Source: an uncultured Vampirovibrio sp. (GTDB lineage Bacteria > Cyanobacteriota > Vampirovibrionia > Gastranaerophilales > Gastranaerophilaceae). Taken from it: a stretch of DNA of 64,000 nucleotides. The stretch spans positions 1-64,000 of the forward strand of contig CAJTNR010000012.1 of the NCBI GenBank assembly GCA_910577635.1. The letters are read 5' to 3'. Position numbers and translations under genes: made by a program. Positions 43,335 through 53,014 of this stretch are shown here, in pieces. The notes beneath the pieces were generated by a model. It did no database searches. It saw nothing but the letters and a program-made list of their open reading frames with translations, and was not told where the DNA came from. Every line of letters starts with the position of its first letter. Within the stretch, counting starts at the first letter, position 1.

Positions 43335-44234
43335 ATGGATATAAAGACATTTCAGCAGTTAAAAGAAACTATTAATAAAACAAATAAAACAATAGATGCA
43401 ATTGCTCTAGAGCTTGAACAAAACTCCAGCGCTCTTAGCATAGAAGAACTCAAAAAAATTATAAAAAACACTCTTATTGCTATGAAAGAAGCAATTAAAA
43501 CAGGGCTTGAAACCAAAAGTGAAACAAATGGAAAAATGGGCGGTTTTGATTGTGCAAAACAGGTTGAATTCTACAAAAAACACCCTTCGGTTTTTGGAAA
43601 ACTTTTTGAAAAAATTATATGCTACGCACTTGCAACAAGTGAACAAAACGCAAGGATGGGCCGAATTGCAGCCTGTCCTACAGCAGGAGCCTGCGGGATA
43701 GTTCCTTCTGTTTTAATTTCAGCATTTGAAGAATTTCAAATTGACGAAGAAAAACAAATTAATTCCTTACTTGTTGCAGGTTTAATTGGAAAAATTATAG
43801 CATACAAAGTAAAACCCGCAGGAGCAACTGCAGGATGCCAGGCAGAATGTGGAACAGCGAGTGCCATGGCAGCAGGAGCAATGGCATATATGCTTGATTG
43901 CAATATTGATCAAATTCTTAATGCCACTGCTCTTGCAATTAAAAATATTCTTGGTTTAACCTGTGATCCTGTCAGGGGTTTTGTTGAAGTCCCCTGCATT
44001 AAAAGAAACCCTTTTTTAGCAATCCATGCTATAGTTGCAGTTGAACTTGCAAGTGCCAAAATCGAATCAGTAATTCCCGTGGATGAAGTAATTGATGCAA
44101 TGGAACAAACCGGAGCTTTAATGTCAGCAGATCTTAAAGAAAACTCCAAAGCCGGATTAGCAAAAACAAAAACAGCAATAATTATGGAAAAATCCTGTTT
44201 TACTAAAAAATACTACAGTGAATTGAATGATTAA
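43335..44234 (+). CDS. sdaAA: L-serine dehydratase, iron-sulfur-dependent, alpha subunit
   Basis: The 299-residue alpha subunit carries the [4Fe-4S] catalytic centre. Conserved segments are IAACPTAGACGIVP, AGCQAECGTASAMAA and LTCDPVRGFVEVPC, which supply the cluster Cys residues. It forms an operon with sdaAB. Pyruvate from this reaction can enter the fermentative route ending at AdhE. A terminator lies about 175 nt downstream. Confidence 0.96.
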   Translation: MDIKTFQQLKETINKTNKTIDAIALELEQNSSALSIEELKKIIKNTLIAMKEAIKTGLETKSETNGKMGGFDCAKQVEFYKKHPSVFGKLFEKIICYALATSEQNARMGRIAACPTAGACGIVPSVLISAFEEFQIDEEKQINSLLVAGLIGKIIAYKVKPAGATAGCQAECGTASAMAAGAMAYMLDCNIDQILNATALAIKNILGLTCDPVRGFVEVPCIKRNPFLAIHAIVAVELASAKIESVIPVDEVIDAMEQTGALMSADLKENSKAGLAKTKTAIIMEKSCFTKKYYSELND

Positions 44235-44407
44235 GTTTTGTTAAGCAATATTTAAAAATTAAGGCAATTTTTACCAATAAAAACTTTTTATTAATACGTA
44301 AGGGGAAATTAATAAAAGGAAAATTTTGTAACGAAAATAAATATAAATAATTAGAGGATAATAAAAAAGATATTTTTTACTCTCTCTCTTGATATCCTCG
44401 TGTTTAT
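44235..44407. other. Intergenic region with a long-range hairpin upstream of the HD protein
   Basis: This stretch contains GAGGATA (44354-44360), which can pair with TATCCTC (44393-44399) around a 32-nt T- and CT-rich loop, directly before the terminator at 44408. The pair of stems ahead of a T-run could be the 3' end of sdaAA mRNA, a small RNA, or a leader attenuator. I see no ORF. Confidence 0.4.
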
Positions 44408-44446
44408 AAATGTTTGGTATGTCATACTATCAAACATTTTTTTTAT
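44408..44446 (+). terminator. Rho-independent terminator downstream of sdaAA
   Basis: AAATGTTTG (44408-44416) pairs with CAAACATTT (44431-44439), and GTATG/CATAC extends the stem inside with a short bulge. A run of T follows. Confidence 0.75.
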
Positions 44447-44505
44447 TTACAACAGGCAATTTTTAAAATGGTTTTGTTTTGATTATAAAAGGAAAAATCA
44501 ATAAT

Positions 44506-47500
44506 ATGAAAATTGCACTAAAAACAATAAATCATTTACAATTTAAACAAAAAATAAGCGTATCTAAAGAACAAGAAACTCCTTTTGATACCAATAATAA
44601 TGAGCTAAATGGATTAGAAGCAAAAGCTAATCAAAACAGGTGTTTGATAGGAAGAAACGAAGTTCAAAATAGGATTATTGAATTAGAAAAATCACTTGAT
44701 AATATTCCACAAGAAAAGGATGCAAAAGCTAAATTCATAGAAAATTTTTTGCAAACCGATTTTACAACAGGTGAACAAATTACATCAAAAAGTTGCCATA
44801 TCAAGCCTAGAGCTAGACGATGGGCAGATTTTTCTAATACTGATTTAAAATTAATATTGAATCATTCTATTAAAATAAGTCAATTGGAAGGAAAAAATAA
44901 TCCAAGCTACACAATTAGCACAGATATTGATACTTTGGAAAAAATTAAAGATAGAGACCTGTATAATTTAGCTAAAAAAAGAAAAATTATATCTCCTAAT
45001 GAGAATATAAAGTCATCAGAGATAGAAAAACTTGGCAGTTTACAAGATGGTGTTTATGATTTAGTTAAGGATTATATAACCGATTGTGAAATACCATTAA
45101 ATAGTTTAGCTGATTTTGCGCTAAACACCGAAAAAAACTCAATTAACTATATTATTATGAATGATTTATTGAACACATCATATATTGAATGCTTTAATGA
45201 CAAACAATCTTTAATTAATAATTATACAGGATTAGAAAAAAGTACTATTGAAAAAATACACAAATCAGGTTTACTTAAAAAAATTCCTCAAAGAGACGAA
45301 TGTCTTAATTTTTCCAGCTCAATAGAACTTATAAATGGAATATCAGATGAAAATTTGGAAAATTTAGAAAAAAGAGGGCTTTTGAGCCTTAAATTAAACA
45401 ATAGAAAATTCCTTCAAACAAATACGATTATAGATCTAGCAAATTTATCTGATGAAGCTTATAGTAGAATCGAATCAAGAAAACTGTTTAATGTTATTAA
45501 GGATAAGATTTTTAATTTAAAACCTTTAGCAGAATTAAATGACGAGGAATTTAAAAAGCTGATAGAAAGAAAAATACCCATAGGCTATTATACTTATGAC
45601 GAAAAAACTCTTAGAGGGCTCCTGGATTTAAATAGTAATGAATGGGACAATCTTGAAAAAAGAAAACTCAATGCAGTTGATGAAGATAATATTCCGATTT
45701 ATAACCCTAAAATACAGATAAGATTAGCTAAATTGGATGATGAACAATACAGAAACGCTAAAATAAGGCGTTTATTACAGGATTTTGGAGAACTTGTTTT
45801 TGGTGAAAAAGAAGAATTTCTTGCAAAATTAAGTGATGAGCAATATGAACTATACAAAACAAGAGAGATAGAGTATATTGGGTATTTATCAACTACAGCA
45901 ATGCAAGAGCTGCTTGATATGACAGAAGAAGAATTCAAAAGAGTTGATGAAGATATAATTCCTCTTGTTTATAAAAATGCTGAATTAAAAAAAGGATATC
46001 TTGAAGAAGACCCTTTTTGCGATAATTGGAAAAGAAAAAAATTAAAATTCTATGAAGTTAATGATAATGACTTTCAATATTATAAATTAGCATATTTAGA
46101 TGAAAGTGACTATAAAAAAGCTATTGAATTTGTAAATTTAGAATACTTAAAAACTAATCAGTTTAATGTTGATGAAATTAAAAAAATAATTCAATTAGAA
46201 CCTAAAAAAATTAATGCATTAAAAAATATTTTACTTAATCCTGAAAATTTAAACAAAATCCCCTTTAAGAAAGAAACGCTCCTAAAGCTGGTGGAAATGA
46301 ATTCTAGTGAATTTGATACAATAACAGGATTAATGGATTGTCTATATGTAAGTCAAATTGAGTCTTATATCGACTTTTGTTTAAGAACAAATATTCATAT
46401 TCAAGACGATATAAGCAACGATAAAAAAGAATTGATTACAAAAATACAAAACTCTGATCTTAGTGACAAAACTATAGAGATACTTATTAGAAAACTAATA
46501 ATGTATGATGACAATTATTATCAAAAAATAAGTTTAGAGGATAAAGCAGAGGAAATATTAGCACTAAGAGAAACAAAAAAAAGTAAAGTGCTTGATTTGA
46601 AAAATAAAGATATTCTAAATATTAAAGATGAGATTATCAGATTGCAAACATCTATAAATCAGGTAATAAGTTTAGCTGATGTTTCAAGAAACAAAAGTAT
46701 TGAAATGATTAAAGGATTTTTCGCTAACAATAATCCTCAATTGGATAATTTATTAAAAACGGCTGATTATAGCGGTTATGAAGCAGAGGGACTTCCTCTA
46801 ACTTATCCAAGAGACTCTTTTTTGAATGATTTAAATTCAATTTTTAAAAACCTTACAAGTAATGAAAAAACAGAACTTCTTGATAAACTAAACATTTCAG
46901 CAATTGAAAATAAAGGGAAAATAATAGGGTATGATGGAATAATTGATTTATCCCAATTAAAACCACAAGGAATTGAGGGTGAAGTTCTTAAAATAGCAAA
47001 TAGATTTATTAAAGAAAACTCAGTTGCAACAGGCAATAATGAACTTGATAAAGCGCTTAATTCTCTAATTTCTGGAATGCCTGAGTTTATTAATACTATT
47101 GGGAAAAAACAACATTCAACCCATGATTATACTCTTGATATCCATATTCTGACTGTTTTAAAAGAAGCAATGAAAAACCCTCTGTATGAAAAACTTACAA
47201 ATGAAGAAAAATTCGCTTTAAAATTAACTGCTGTTTTACACGATATTTCAAAAGCGCACAATACTGTCGATAAAGAGCATCCGCACTTAAGCGCATTATA
47301 TGCAAGAGATATTCTAAACAGAAACACTTTAACAATTGATATTGATACAAAAAATAGAATTTATGAACTTATAAAAAATCACCACTGGCTTGAAAGCTAC
47401 AATAAACAAAACGCAAGTTCAGCAGAGATTGCCGGCTTGTTTAGAAAAAAAGGTGATTTAAAAATTGCCCGAATTCTATCAGAAGCAGATTTAAAAGGGG

Positions 47501-48372
47501 TTAAGAAAAACTATGCCTATTTTGAAACATTCAAAGACGCACTAAGCAGTGATAAACTAAGCCCGATTGAAGATGAGATAAGAAAAATTAATACAACAGG
47601 ACAAATTTTCCTACCCAATAAAATTATTAATCCAAAAAAAGTTCCTAAGGTGCAATACAAAGGAAAAACTTATCAAGTTATTGATTTTACTAAACTTAAT
47701 GATAATGAAGACTTATCTAAATTTGGTTTTGAGCCTAATTCAACTAAAAAAAATTTAAGATTATTAGTTCACACAATTCCTGACAATAAAATTAGTGATC
47801 TAAAAAACGTATACTACTTAAAAGATGCAAGCAAAGAAGGCTTTCTCTGTACTTCATATATCTCTATAGATAAACATCCAACTTATTATAATTATAAGTA
47901 TGGAGCAAGCTTAGAAACGCTTAGTGAGAATATTGCAAATGCAACCAAAACCAATCAAAACTCAGGATCCAATAAAAGATTAAAAGAATTTATTAATTTT
48001 ATTACAGAAGAAGAGTCATATGGAATTTTTAGATCAGAAATACCAAATTCAATAAAAAAGACACTTGATTTATCAGATAGTGAGTATCGTTCTTTATATG
48101 AAAAAATTCAAGACTATAAATTCATATCCCAGTTAGATGATGATAGAACAATTTCTATTGGTAATAAAACTCTATCAGCTAAACAAATTAAAGAAGCAAT
48201 AATTAATGCTAATGATTCAATAATTCGTACAATACTCCATAATGAAGTCAATATTTATACACCAAAAATAAATGCACTTATTGCAAAAGAGAACTCAATT
48301 GAGGAAGTTCCACAAGAACTGCTTGATTATTCACTTAGCTTCAATGTGCCTTTGCTTATTATTGGTGAATAA
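44506..48372 (+). CDS. Giant repeat protein with HD domain and ART-like C-terminal segment
   Basis: The 1288-residue protein is not a known named family. Residues about 150-640 are degenerate helical repeats of roughly 40-50 residues, each around LAxLsDEEYxxLxxRKL (for example LSDEAYSRIESRKL, LNDEEFKKLIERKI, LDDEQYRNAKIRRL, LSDEQYELYKTREI). Residues about 865-1000 hold an HD phosphohydrolase domain, with His873-Asp874, His880, His912-Asp913 (LHDISKAH) and later His residues. Residues about 1086-1165 (LLVHTIPD, LCTSYISIDKHPTYYN, KYGASLETLSENI) form a separate module, perhaps ADP-ribosyltransferase-like. There is no signal peptide. Start chosen at ATG 44506 after AAGGA; a TTG lies 9 codons upstream. 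Confidence 0.7.
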   Translation: MKIALKTINHLQFKQKISVSKEQETPFDTNNNELNGLEAKANQNRCLIGRNEVQNRIIELEKSLDNIPQEKDAKAKFIENFLQTDFTTGEQITSKSCHIKPRARRWADFSNTDLKLILNHSIKISQLEGKNNPSYTISTDIDTLEKIKDRDLYNLAKKRKIISPNENIKSSEIEKLGSLQDGVYDLVKDYITDCEIPLNSLADFALNTEKNSINYIIMNDLLNTSYIECFNDKQSLINNYTGLEKSTIEKIHKSGLLKKIPQRDECLNFSSSIELINGISDENLENLEKRGLLSLKLNNRKFLQTNTIIDLANLSDEAYSRIESRKLFNVIKDKIFNLKPLAELNDEEFKKLIERKIPIGYYTYDEKTLRGLLDLNSNEWDNLEKRKLNAVDEDNIPIYNPKIQIRLAKLDDEQYRNAKIRRLLQDFGELVFGEKEEFLAKLSDEQYELYKTREIEYIGYLSTTAMQELLDMTEEEFKRVDEDIIPLVYKNAELKKGYLEEDPFCDNWKRKKLKFYEVNDNDFQYYKLAYLDESDYKKAIEFVNLEYLKTNQFNVDEIKKIIQLEPKKINALKNILLNPENLNKIPFKKETLLKLVEMNSSEFDTITGLMDCLYVSQIESYIDFCLRTNIHIQDDISNDKKELITKIQNSDLSDKTIEILIRKLIMYDDNYYQKISLEDKAEEILALRETKKSKVLDLKNKDILNIKDEIIRLQTSINQVISLADVSRNKSIEMIKGFFANNNPQLDNLLKTADYSGYEAEGLPLTYPRDSFLNDLNSIFKNLTSNEKTELLDKLNISAIENKGKIIGYDGIIDLSQLKPQGIEGEVLKIANRFIKENSVATGNNELDKALNSLISGMPEFINTIGKKQHSTHDYTLDIHILTVLKEAMKNPLYEKLTNEEKFALKLTAVLHDISKAHNTVDKEHPHLSALYARDILNRNTLTIDIDTKNRIYELIKNHHWLESYNKQNASSAEIAGLFRKKGDLKIARILSEADLKGVKKNYAYFETFKDALSSDKLSPIEDEIRKINTTGQIFLPNKIINPKKVPKVQYKGKTYQVIDFTKLNDNEDLSKFGFEPNSTKKNLRLLVHTIPDNKISDLKNVYYLKDASKEGFLCTSYISIDKHPTYYNYKYGASLETLSENIANATKTNQNSGSNKRLKEFINFITEEESYGIFRSEIPNSIKKTLDLSDSEYRSLYEKIQDYKFISQLDDDRTISIGNKTLSAKQIKEAIINANDSIIRTILHNEVNIYTPKINALIAKENSIEEVPQELLDYSLSFNVPLLIIGE

Positions 48373-48377
48373 TTAAG

Positions 48378-49838
48378 CTATTCACAAAAAATCTTATTAA
48401 CTTCTTCTCTATCATCAAAATGGATTGTTTTATCAGCTAAAATTTGATAGTTTTCATGCCCTTTACCAGCTAATATTAAAACATCATTTTTAGTTGAGAT
48501 ATCCTTTAAAAGCTTAATTGCAAGGCGTCTATCAGGTTCAATAAAAACAGTTTTAGGATTAATTAAAGTTAAACCAGATAAAATATCTGTTATTATTTGC
48601 TGGGGGTCTTCTTGTCTTGGGTTATCTGAAGTTACGATAATTTTATCACACAGCTGCTGGGCAATTTTTCCCATTTTAGGTCTTTTAGTGCAGTCTCTAT
48701 TTCCCCCGCAGCCAAAAAGACAAATCAAATTGCCGTCTTTTGGGGTAAGCTCTCTTGCAGCTCTTAAAATATTCTCCAATCCATCTGGAGTGTGAGCATA
48801 ATCTACAATTACCATAGGATTAGTTCGAACAATTTCAAACCTCCCTGCAACACTTCTTGTATCTTCAAGAGCAGCTTTTATGATTTCTAAACTTACATTA
48901 TTAATTAATCCAACAGCAATTGCTGCAAGACAATTATAAACACTAAACATCCCGTTTAAGTGAAGCTTAAAGTTAACAATCCTGTCTTGATAATGACAAT
49001 CAAAGTTAACCCCGTCAGGTTTAAATTCAATATTTCGAGCCATAACATCAGAGTCATTCTTAACCCCATAAGTTATAATACGAACATCTTTATCAATAGT
49101 GTCGATAAATCTAGCAGCAAACTTATCATCGTTATTAATTATCGCAAAATTACCTTTTTTTAAACTTTTAAAAAGTTTTGCTTTAGCATTAAAATAATTA
49201 TCCATTGTAATATGATAATCAAGATGGTCTTGGGTTAAATTTGTAAAAATTGCAGTTGAAAAACAGCAGTTTTTAACTCTTGATTGCTCAAGAGCATGGC
49301 TTGAAACCTCAGTTATGACATTTAGAACATCAGCTTTTAATATTTTCTGCAAAGTTTCCTGCATCTTAGGCGCTTGAGGGGTTGTATGCTTAGCTTCAAG
49401 GTAGTCATCCCCTGAGGATAATTTGTATCCTAAAGTCCCAATTAAAGCACATTTTTTTCTATCCTGCTCAAATATCTTCTGTACCAAATGAGCAATTGTG
49501 GTTTTGCCATTCGTTCCTGTCACACCCATTAGATTAAGTTCATATGAAGGATTATGGTAAAAAATAGCAGCTAAATCAGCAATAGATTCTTGAGTCGATT
49601 CAACAATAAGCTGAGGAATTTCAATATTTAAAGGTTTTTCACACATAAGAGCAATTGCGCCTTTTTCAAAAGCAGCTTGAGCAAATTCGTGTCCGTCCAC
49701 GTGTTCTCCTTTAAGGCAGACAAAAATCTCGTGTGAATTAATGGTATTAGAATTGTATGAAATCCCTTTGATGTCAACATCTTTATAGTTTAGTATTTCT
49801 TCTATTTCAATATTTTTTATAATTTTACTTAAATCCAT
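48378..49838 (-). CDS. murE: UDP-N-acetylmuramoyl-tripeptide synthetase (meso-DAP-adding)
   Basis: MurE adds the third residue to the peptidoglycan stem peptide. The 486-residue protein has the Mur ligase P-loop GVTGTNGKTT (105-114) and the DNPR motif at 405-408, which in characterised enzymes selects meso-diaminopimelate rather than lysine. This predicts a DAP-type, Gram-negative-like wall. It is the last gene of the rsmH-ftsL-ftsI-murE cluster. Confidence 0.97.
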   Translation of the reverse strand: MDLSKIIKNIEIEEILNYKDVDIKGISYNSNTINSHEIFVCLKGEHVDGHEFAQAAFEKGAIALMCEKPLNIEIPQLIVESTQESIADLAAIFYHNPSYELNLMGVTGTNGKTTIAHLVQKIFEQDRKKCALIGTLGYKLSSGDDYLEAKHTTPQAPKMQETLQKILKADVLNVITEVSSHALEQSRVKNCCFSTAIFTNLTQDHLDYHITMDNYFNAKAKLFKSLKKGNFAIINNDDKFAARFIDTIDKDVRIITYGVKNDSDVMARNIEFKPDGVNFDCHYQDRIVNFKLHLNGMFSVYNCLAAIAVGLINNVSLEIIKAALEDTRSVAGRFEIVRTNPMVIVDYAHTPDGLENILRAARELTPKDGNLICLFGCGGNRDCTKRPKMGKIAQQLCDKIIVTSDNPRQEDPQQIITDILSGLTLINPKTVFIEPDRRLAIKLLKDISTKNDVLILAGKGHENYQILADKTIHFDDREEVNKIFCE

Positions 49839-49866
49839 TTCTTATCCTCAATTCTCATTACAAACA

Positions 49867-51573
49867 TTAAATAGGCTGCTTTTTATCAGGTGTTAAATTA
49901 AGAAGTCTCACAATTTCAGTTGAAATTTCCTTAAAAATCGGAGCTGCAACAGTTGAACCCCAAACACTTTCACCATTTGGCGAGTCAACTATGACATAAA
50001 GAACTACTTTAGGATCAGTTGCAGGGAAATAGCCGATCATTGAAGTATAGAGCTTATTCGAATACCCAGTGCCGTTTGCATTAGGTTTTCTTGAAGTTCC
50101 GGTTTTTGCAGCGATATAAAAATCATTCATTTTGGCAGGATTTTTTCCATTCTCCATTGATTTAACCAATAAATGTGTCAAATCCTTTGCATCCTGCTCA
50201 TCCATTACTCTTTTTCTGACAATCTTCTTCTCCTCTTCAGCCTTAGGATACTTAATAACATGAGGAGTAACCCAAACACCGTTATTAGCTACAGCACTGA
50301 CTGCTGAAACCATTTGAATAGCAGTAGTTGAAGCACCATAACCATAACCCATTGCAGCATGGGTTGCAACATCCCAATTTTTTATACTCGGCAACAACCC
50401 GACAGATTCCCCGGGCAAATCAATTCCTGTTTTTTCACCAAAGTTGAATAGTCTTAAGCTGTCATAGAATTCTTTATCGCTCATCATTTGAGCAACTTTA
50501 ATTGAGCCAATGTTTGAGGAGTGTTCGAATAAATATATTAAGTCGATCATCCCGGGAGCTCCCTTTGATTTAAAATCAGAGTTTGATACATCCCACCAGC
50601 CGATTTTCATCTTTCCAGTATCATTAATTTTAGAACTCTTATTAATTTTTTTATTCATTAAACCGCAGGCTATGGTAATAATTTTAAATGTGGATCCTGG
50701 AGGATAAACGTCTGTTATTGCCCAGTTTTTAAGCTTCTGCATAGAATATTTGCCAAATTCATTGGGGTTGTAGTTAGGAGCAACTGCAAGAGCAAGAATC
50801 TCACCTGTTTTAGGATCAAGAACAATAGCTGCTGCTCTTGGAGCATTAAATTTTTGAATTGCTTTAATTAAATACTTTTCGCAAACATGCTGCACAGCAC
50901 TATCAATAGTTAAAGTAAGGGTTTTACCCTTAGCAGGAGCTGAAACATCCTCGGGATTAACCCCGATATTATAAATAATATCTCCATTAGGAGCTTTTTC
51001 ATAGGTGATTGTCTTATCAACATATTCTAAGTATTCTTTAGCTTTATACTCAACTCCCCCAGCTGTATCAGCATTTGGATTATAAAAACCGAGAATATGA
51101 CTAGCTAAAGTGCCCTGTGGATAAACACGGGTGTTTTTAACCTCAAAAGAAAGTTCTCTTAAGCCTTTTTTCTTAATTTCTCTTATTGTTCTTCTATCTA
51201 AATCTTTTTTAATGGTTATAATTTTTTTATCTTTTTGTCCGAGTTTTTTTGCTAGTTCGCTCATAGGAATTTTCACATAAGGAGCAAGAATCTGAGCCAA
51301 TTCCTCAGGAGTATGGTCATAGTACATTGGATGAGCATAAAGAATGAAAGTTGTTTTATCAGATGCGAGTTTGAATCCGTTTCTATCAACAATCTCACCC
51401 CTTAAAACATACATTTTTGAAGTTCTCTGGGACTTAGCTTTCTTTTTACAATTCCTAATATCACAAACCTGCAGCAAGAATAAATATACAGCTAAAGCTA
51501 GACAAGTAATATAGAAAACAGACTGCAGACAACCAATCCGTCTGTCAAATTTGTTATGAATTTTATCCTTCAA
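49867..51573 (-). CDS. ftsI: Peptidoglycan transpeptidase, PBP2/FtsI type
   Basis: FtsI is the septal class B penicillin-binding protein. The 568-residue protein has an N-terminal membrane helix (about 18-38), a pedestal domain beginning with LRGEIVDRNG, and a transpeptidase domain with all three catalytic motifs: SxxK (Ser294-TF-Lys297), SxN (Ser352-Ser-Asn354) and KTG (490-492). It lies between the ftsL-like gene and murE, the standard dcw position. Confidence 0.95.
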   Translation of the reverse strand: MKDKIHNKFDRRIGCLQSVFYITCLALAVYLFLLQVCDIRNCKKKAKSQRTSKMYVLRGEIVDRNGFKLASDKTTFILYAHPMYYDHTPEELAQILAPYVKIPMSELAKKLGQKDKKIITIKKDLDRRTIREIKKKGLRELSFEVKNTRVYPQGTLASHILGFYNPNADTAGGVEYKAKEYLEYVDKTITYEKAPNGDIIYNIGVNPEDVSAPAKGKTLTLTIDSAVQHVCEKYLIKAIQKFNAPRAAAIVLDPKTGEILALAVAPNYNPNEFGKYSMQKLKNWAITDVYPPGSTFKIITIACGLMNKKINKSSKINDTGKMKIGWWDVSNSDFKSKGAPGMIDLIYLFEHSSNIGSIKVAQMMSDKEFYDSLRLFNFGEKTGIDLPGESVGLLPSIKNWDVATHAAMGYGYGASTTAIQMVSAVSAVANNGVWVTPHVIKYPKAEEEKKIVRKRVMDEQDAKDLTHLLVKSMENGKNPAKMNDFYIAAKTGTSRKPNANGTGYSNKLYTSMIGYFPATDPKVVLYVIVDSPNGESVWGSTVAAPIFKEISTEIVRLLNLTPDKKQPI

Positions 51574-51589
51574 GGCAATCCCCTAAAAA

Positions 51590-52087
51590 TCAATAACTTA
51601 CAACCATTGACCTATTGTCTTTTTTCTGTTTTTTGTTGAAATTAACATTGGGTAAATCAATAGCATCAACTTCAACCACCTGTTTTGCTCTTTCTAAAAT
51701 ATTGGTCTTAGAAACGGCTTTATCAATATTATAATATGATTGTAAACTATCAACTTTATTTTGCAGCTCCTCGTTTTCATAGTTAAGCTCAAGCGTTTCT
51801 CTTGAAATTTTATTCAGCTGAACCTCTTTACATGAAACAAAATAATAAGAAACTAAACAGAACAATACTAAAAATCCTAAAACACCATACAAAAAGTTGT
51901 TAACCCTTTGTATTATCATTTCCTTATAAGGTTTTTCATTAAGAAAATACCCGCTTATAATCTGACTTGAACCATTGATAGGATTACTTGAGGACTCAAA
52001 GTCAGACAAAGGATACTTGCTTGTTGTATCGGGTTTATATCGTCTATTTTTATAATTTTTATTGAATTTATTAAAAGATGGTTTCAA
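51590..52087 (-). CDS. ftsL: FtsL-like cell division protein
   Basis: The 165-residue protein has a cytoplasmic tail of about 60 residues, one membrane helix (about 67-86; FLYGVLGFLVLFCLVSYYF is within it) and a periplasmic coiled coil (about 90-125, ETLELNYENEELQNKVDSL). Sequence conservation in FtsL is poor, so the call rests on topology and its place between rsmH and ftsI. The start codon is TTG (52085-52087) with GAGG upstream. Confidence 0.75.
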   Translation of the reverse strand: MKPSFNKFNKNYKNRRYKPDTTSKYPLSDFESSSNPINGSSQIISGYFLNEKPYKEMIIQRVNNFLYGVLGFLVLFCLVSYYFVSCKEVQLNKISRETLELNYENEELQNKVDSLQSYYNIDKAVSKTNILERAKQVVEVDAIDLPNVNFNKKQKKDNRSMVVSY

Positions 52088-52094
52088 AATTACC

Positions 52095-53012
52095 TCATAT
52101 TCTCTTTGCTATTCGAAGTTTTGCACTTCTTGAAGGAGGGTTAATCTTAACTTCTTCTAAAGAAGCCTGGATTGGTTTTTTGTTAATTAGTTCTAATTTT
52201 TTCTCCACTGTTTCACCAAGAAGGTTGTTGTTGCTATTAGGATTAGAGTATTTTTTAAGTGTTTGCTTTGATAATCTATCTTCCAGGGAATGGAATGATA
52301 ACAAACTTATTATAGCACCAACAGAAGATAAATTTATTACTTTTAATAATGTATTTTCAAAATTTAACAATTCTTGATTAACTTCGATTCTCAAAGCCTG
52401 AAAAACACGGGTTGCAGGATGAATTTTTGTTTTTATTCTTGGAGTTGAATCAATAATTAATTGACTTAACTCTAAAGTTGAATTAATAGGACGATTGTTA
52501 ATGACTGCCCTGGCAATTCTTTTGGAAAACCTTTCTTCTCCATAGCCGGAAAAAATTTTCACCAAATCTTGTTCGCTATATTTATTAACAACATCCCATG
52601 CTCTAAGTTTTTGATCTTGATTAAAGCGCATATCCAAAGGAGCATCCTTTAAAAAACTAAAACCTCTATCAGCACAAGTAAGCTGGTGATAAGAAGCACC
52701 GAGATCAAAAATTACACCGCCTGTAATTTTTTCAATCCCAAGTGAATTTAAATGCTTATCAATATCTAAATAGGTCCCTTTAATGATTTTAATATTTTTA
52801 TAATTTTTTAATCTTTCACTTGCATACTCAATTGCATCATTATCTACATCAAAGCCGATAACAAGACCTTTAGGAGATATTCTTTTTAGAATTTCTTCAC
52901 TGTGCCCGCCGCCGCCCAGGGTGCAATCAATAAATATTTTATCTGAATTAAAGCAGTTAAGACTATCAACCACTTCTTTTTTCATAACTGTATAATGATT
53001 AAAGTTTTTCAT
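52095..53012 (-). CDS. rsmH: 16S rRNA (cytosine(1402)-N(4))-methyltransferase
   Basis: RsmH (MraW) methylates N4 of C1402 in 16S rRNA using SAM. The 305-residue protein has the SAM motif DCTLGGGGHSEEIL, GFDVDNDAI, and the family segments DLGASYHQL, RGFSF, PLDMRFN and LSFHSLEDR. It opens the dcw gene order rsmH-ftsL-ftsI-murE. It starts 2 nt after the preceding stop and has no strong ribosome site, so it is probably coupled. Confidence 0.96.
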   Translation of the reverse strand: MKNFNHYTVMKKEVVDSLNCFNSDKIFIDCTLGGGGHSEEILKRISPKGLVIGFDVDNDAIEYASERLKNYKNIKIIKGTYLDIDKHLNSLGIEKITGGVIFDLGASYHQLTCADRGFSFLKDAPLDMRFNQDQKLRAWDVVNKYSEQDLVKIFSGYGEERFSKRIARAVINNRPINSTLELSQLIIDSTPRIKTKIHPATRVFQALRIEVNQELLNFENTLLKVINLSSVGAIISLLSFHSLEDRLSKQTLKKYSNPNSNNNLLGETVEKKLELINKKPIQASLEEVKINPPSRSAKLRIAKRI

Positions 53013-53014
53013 AG

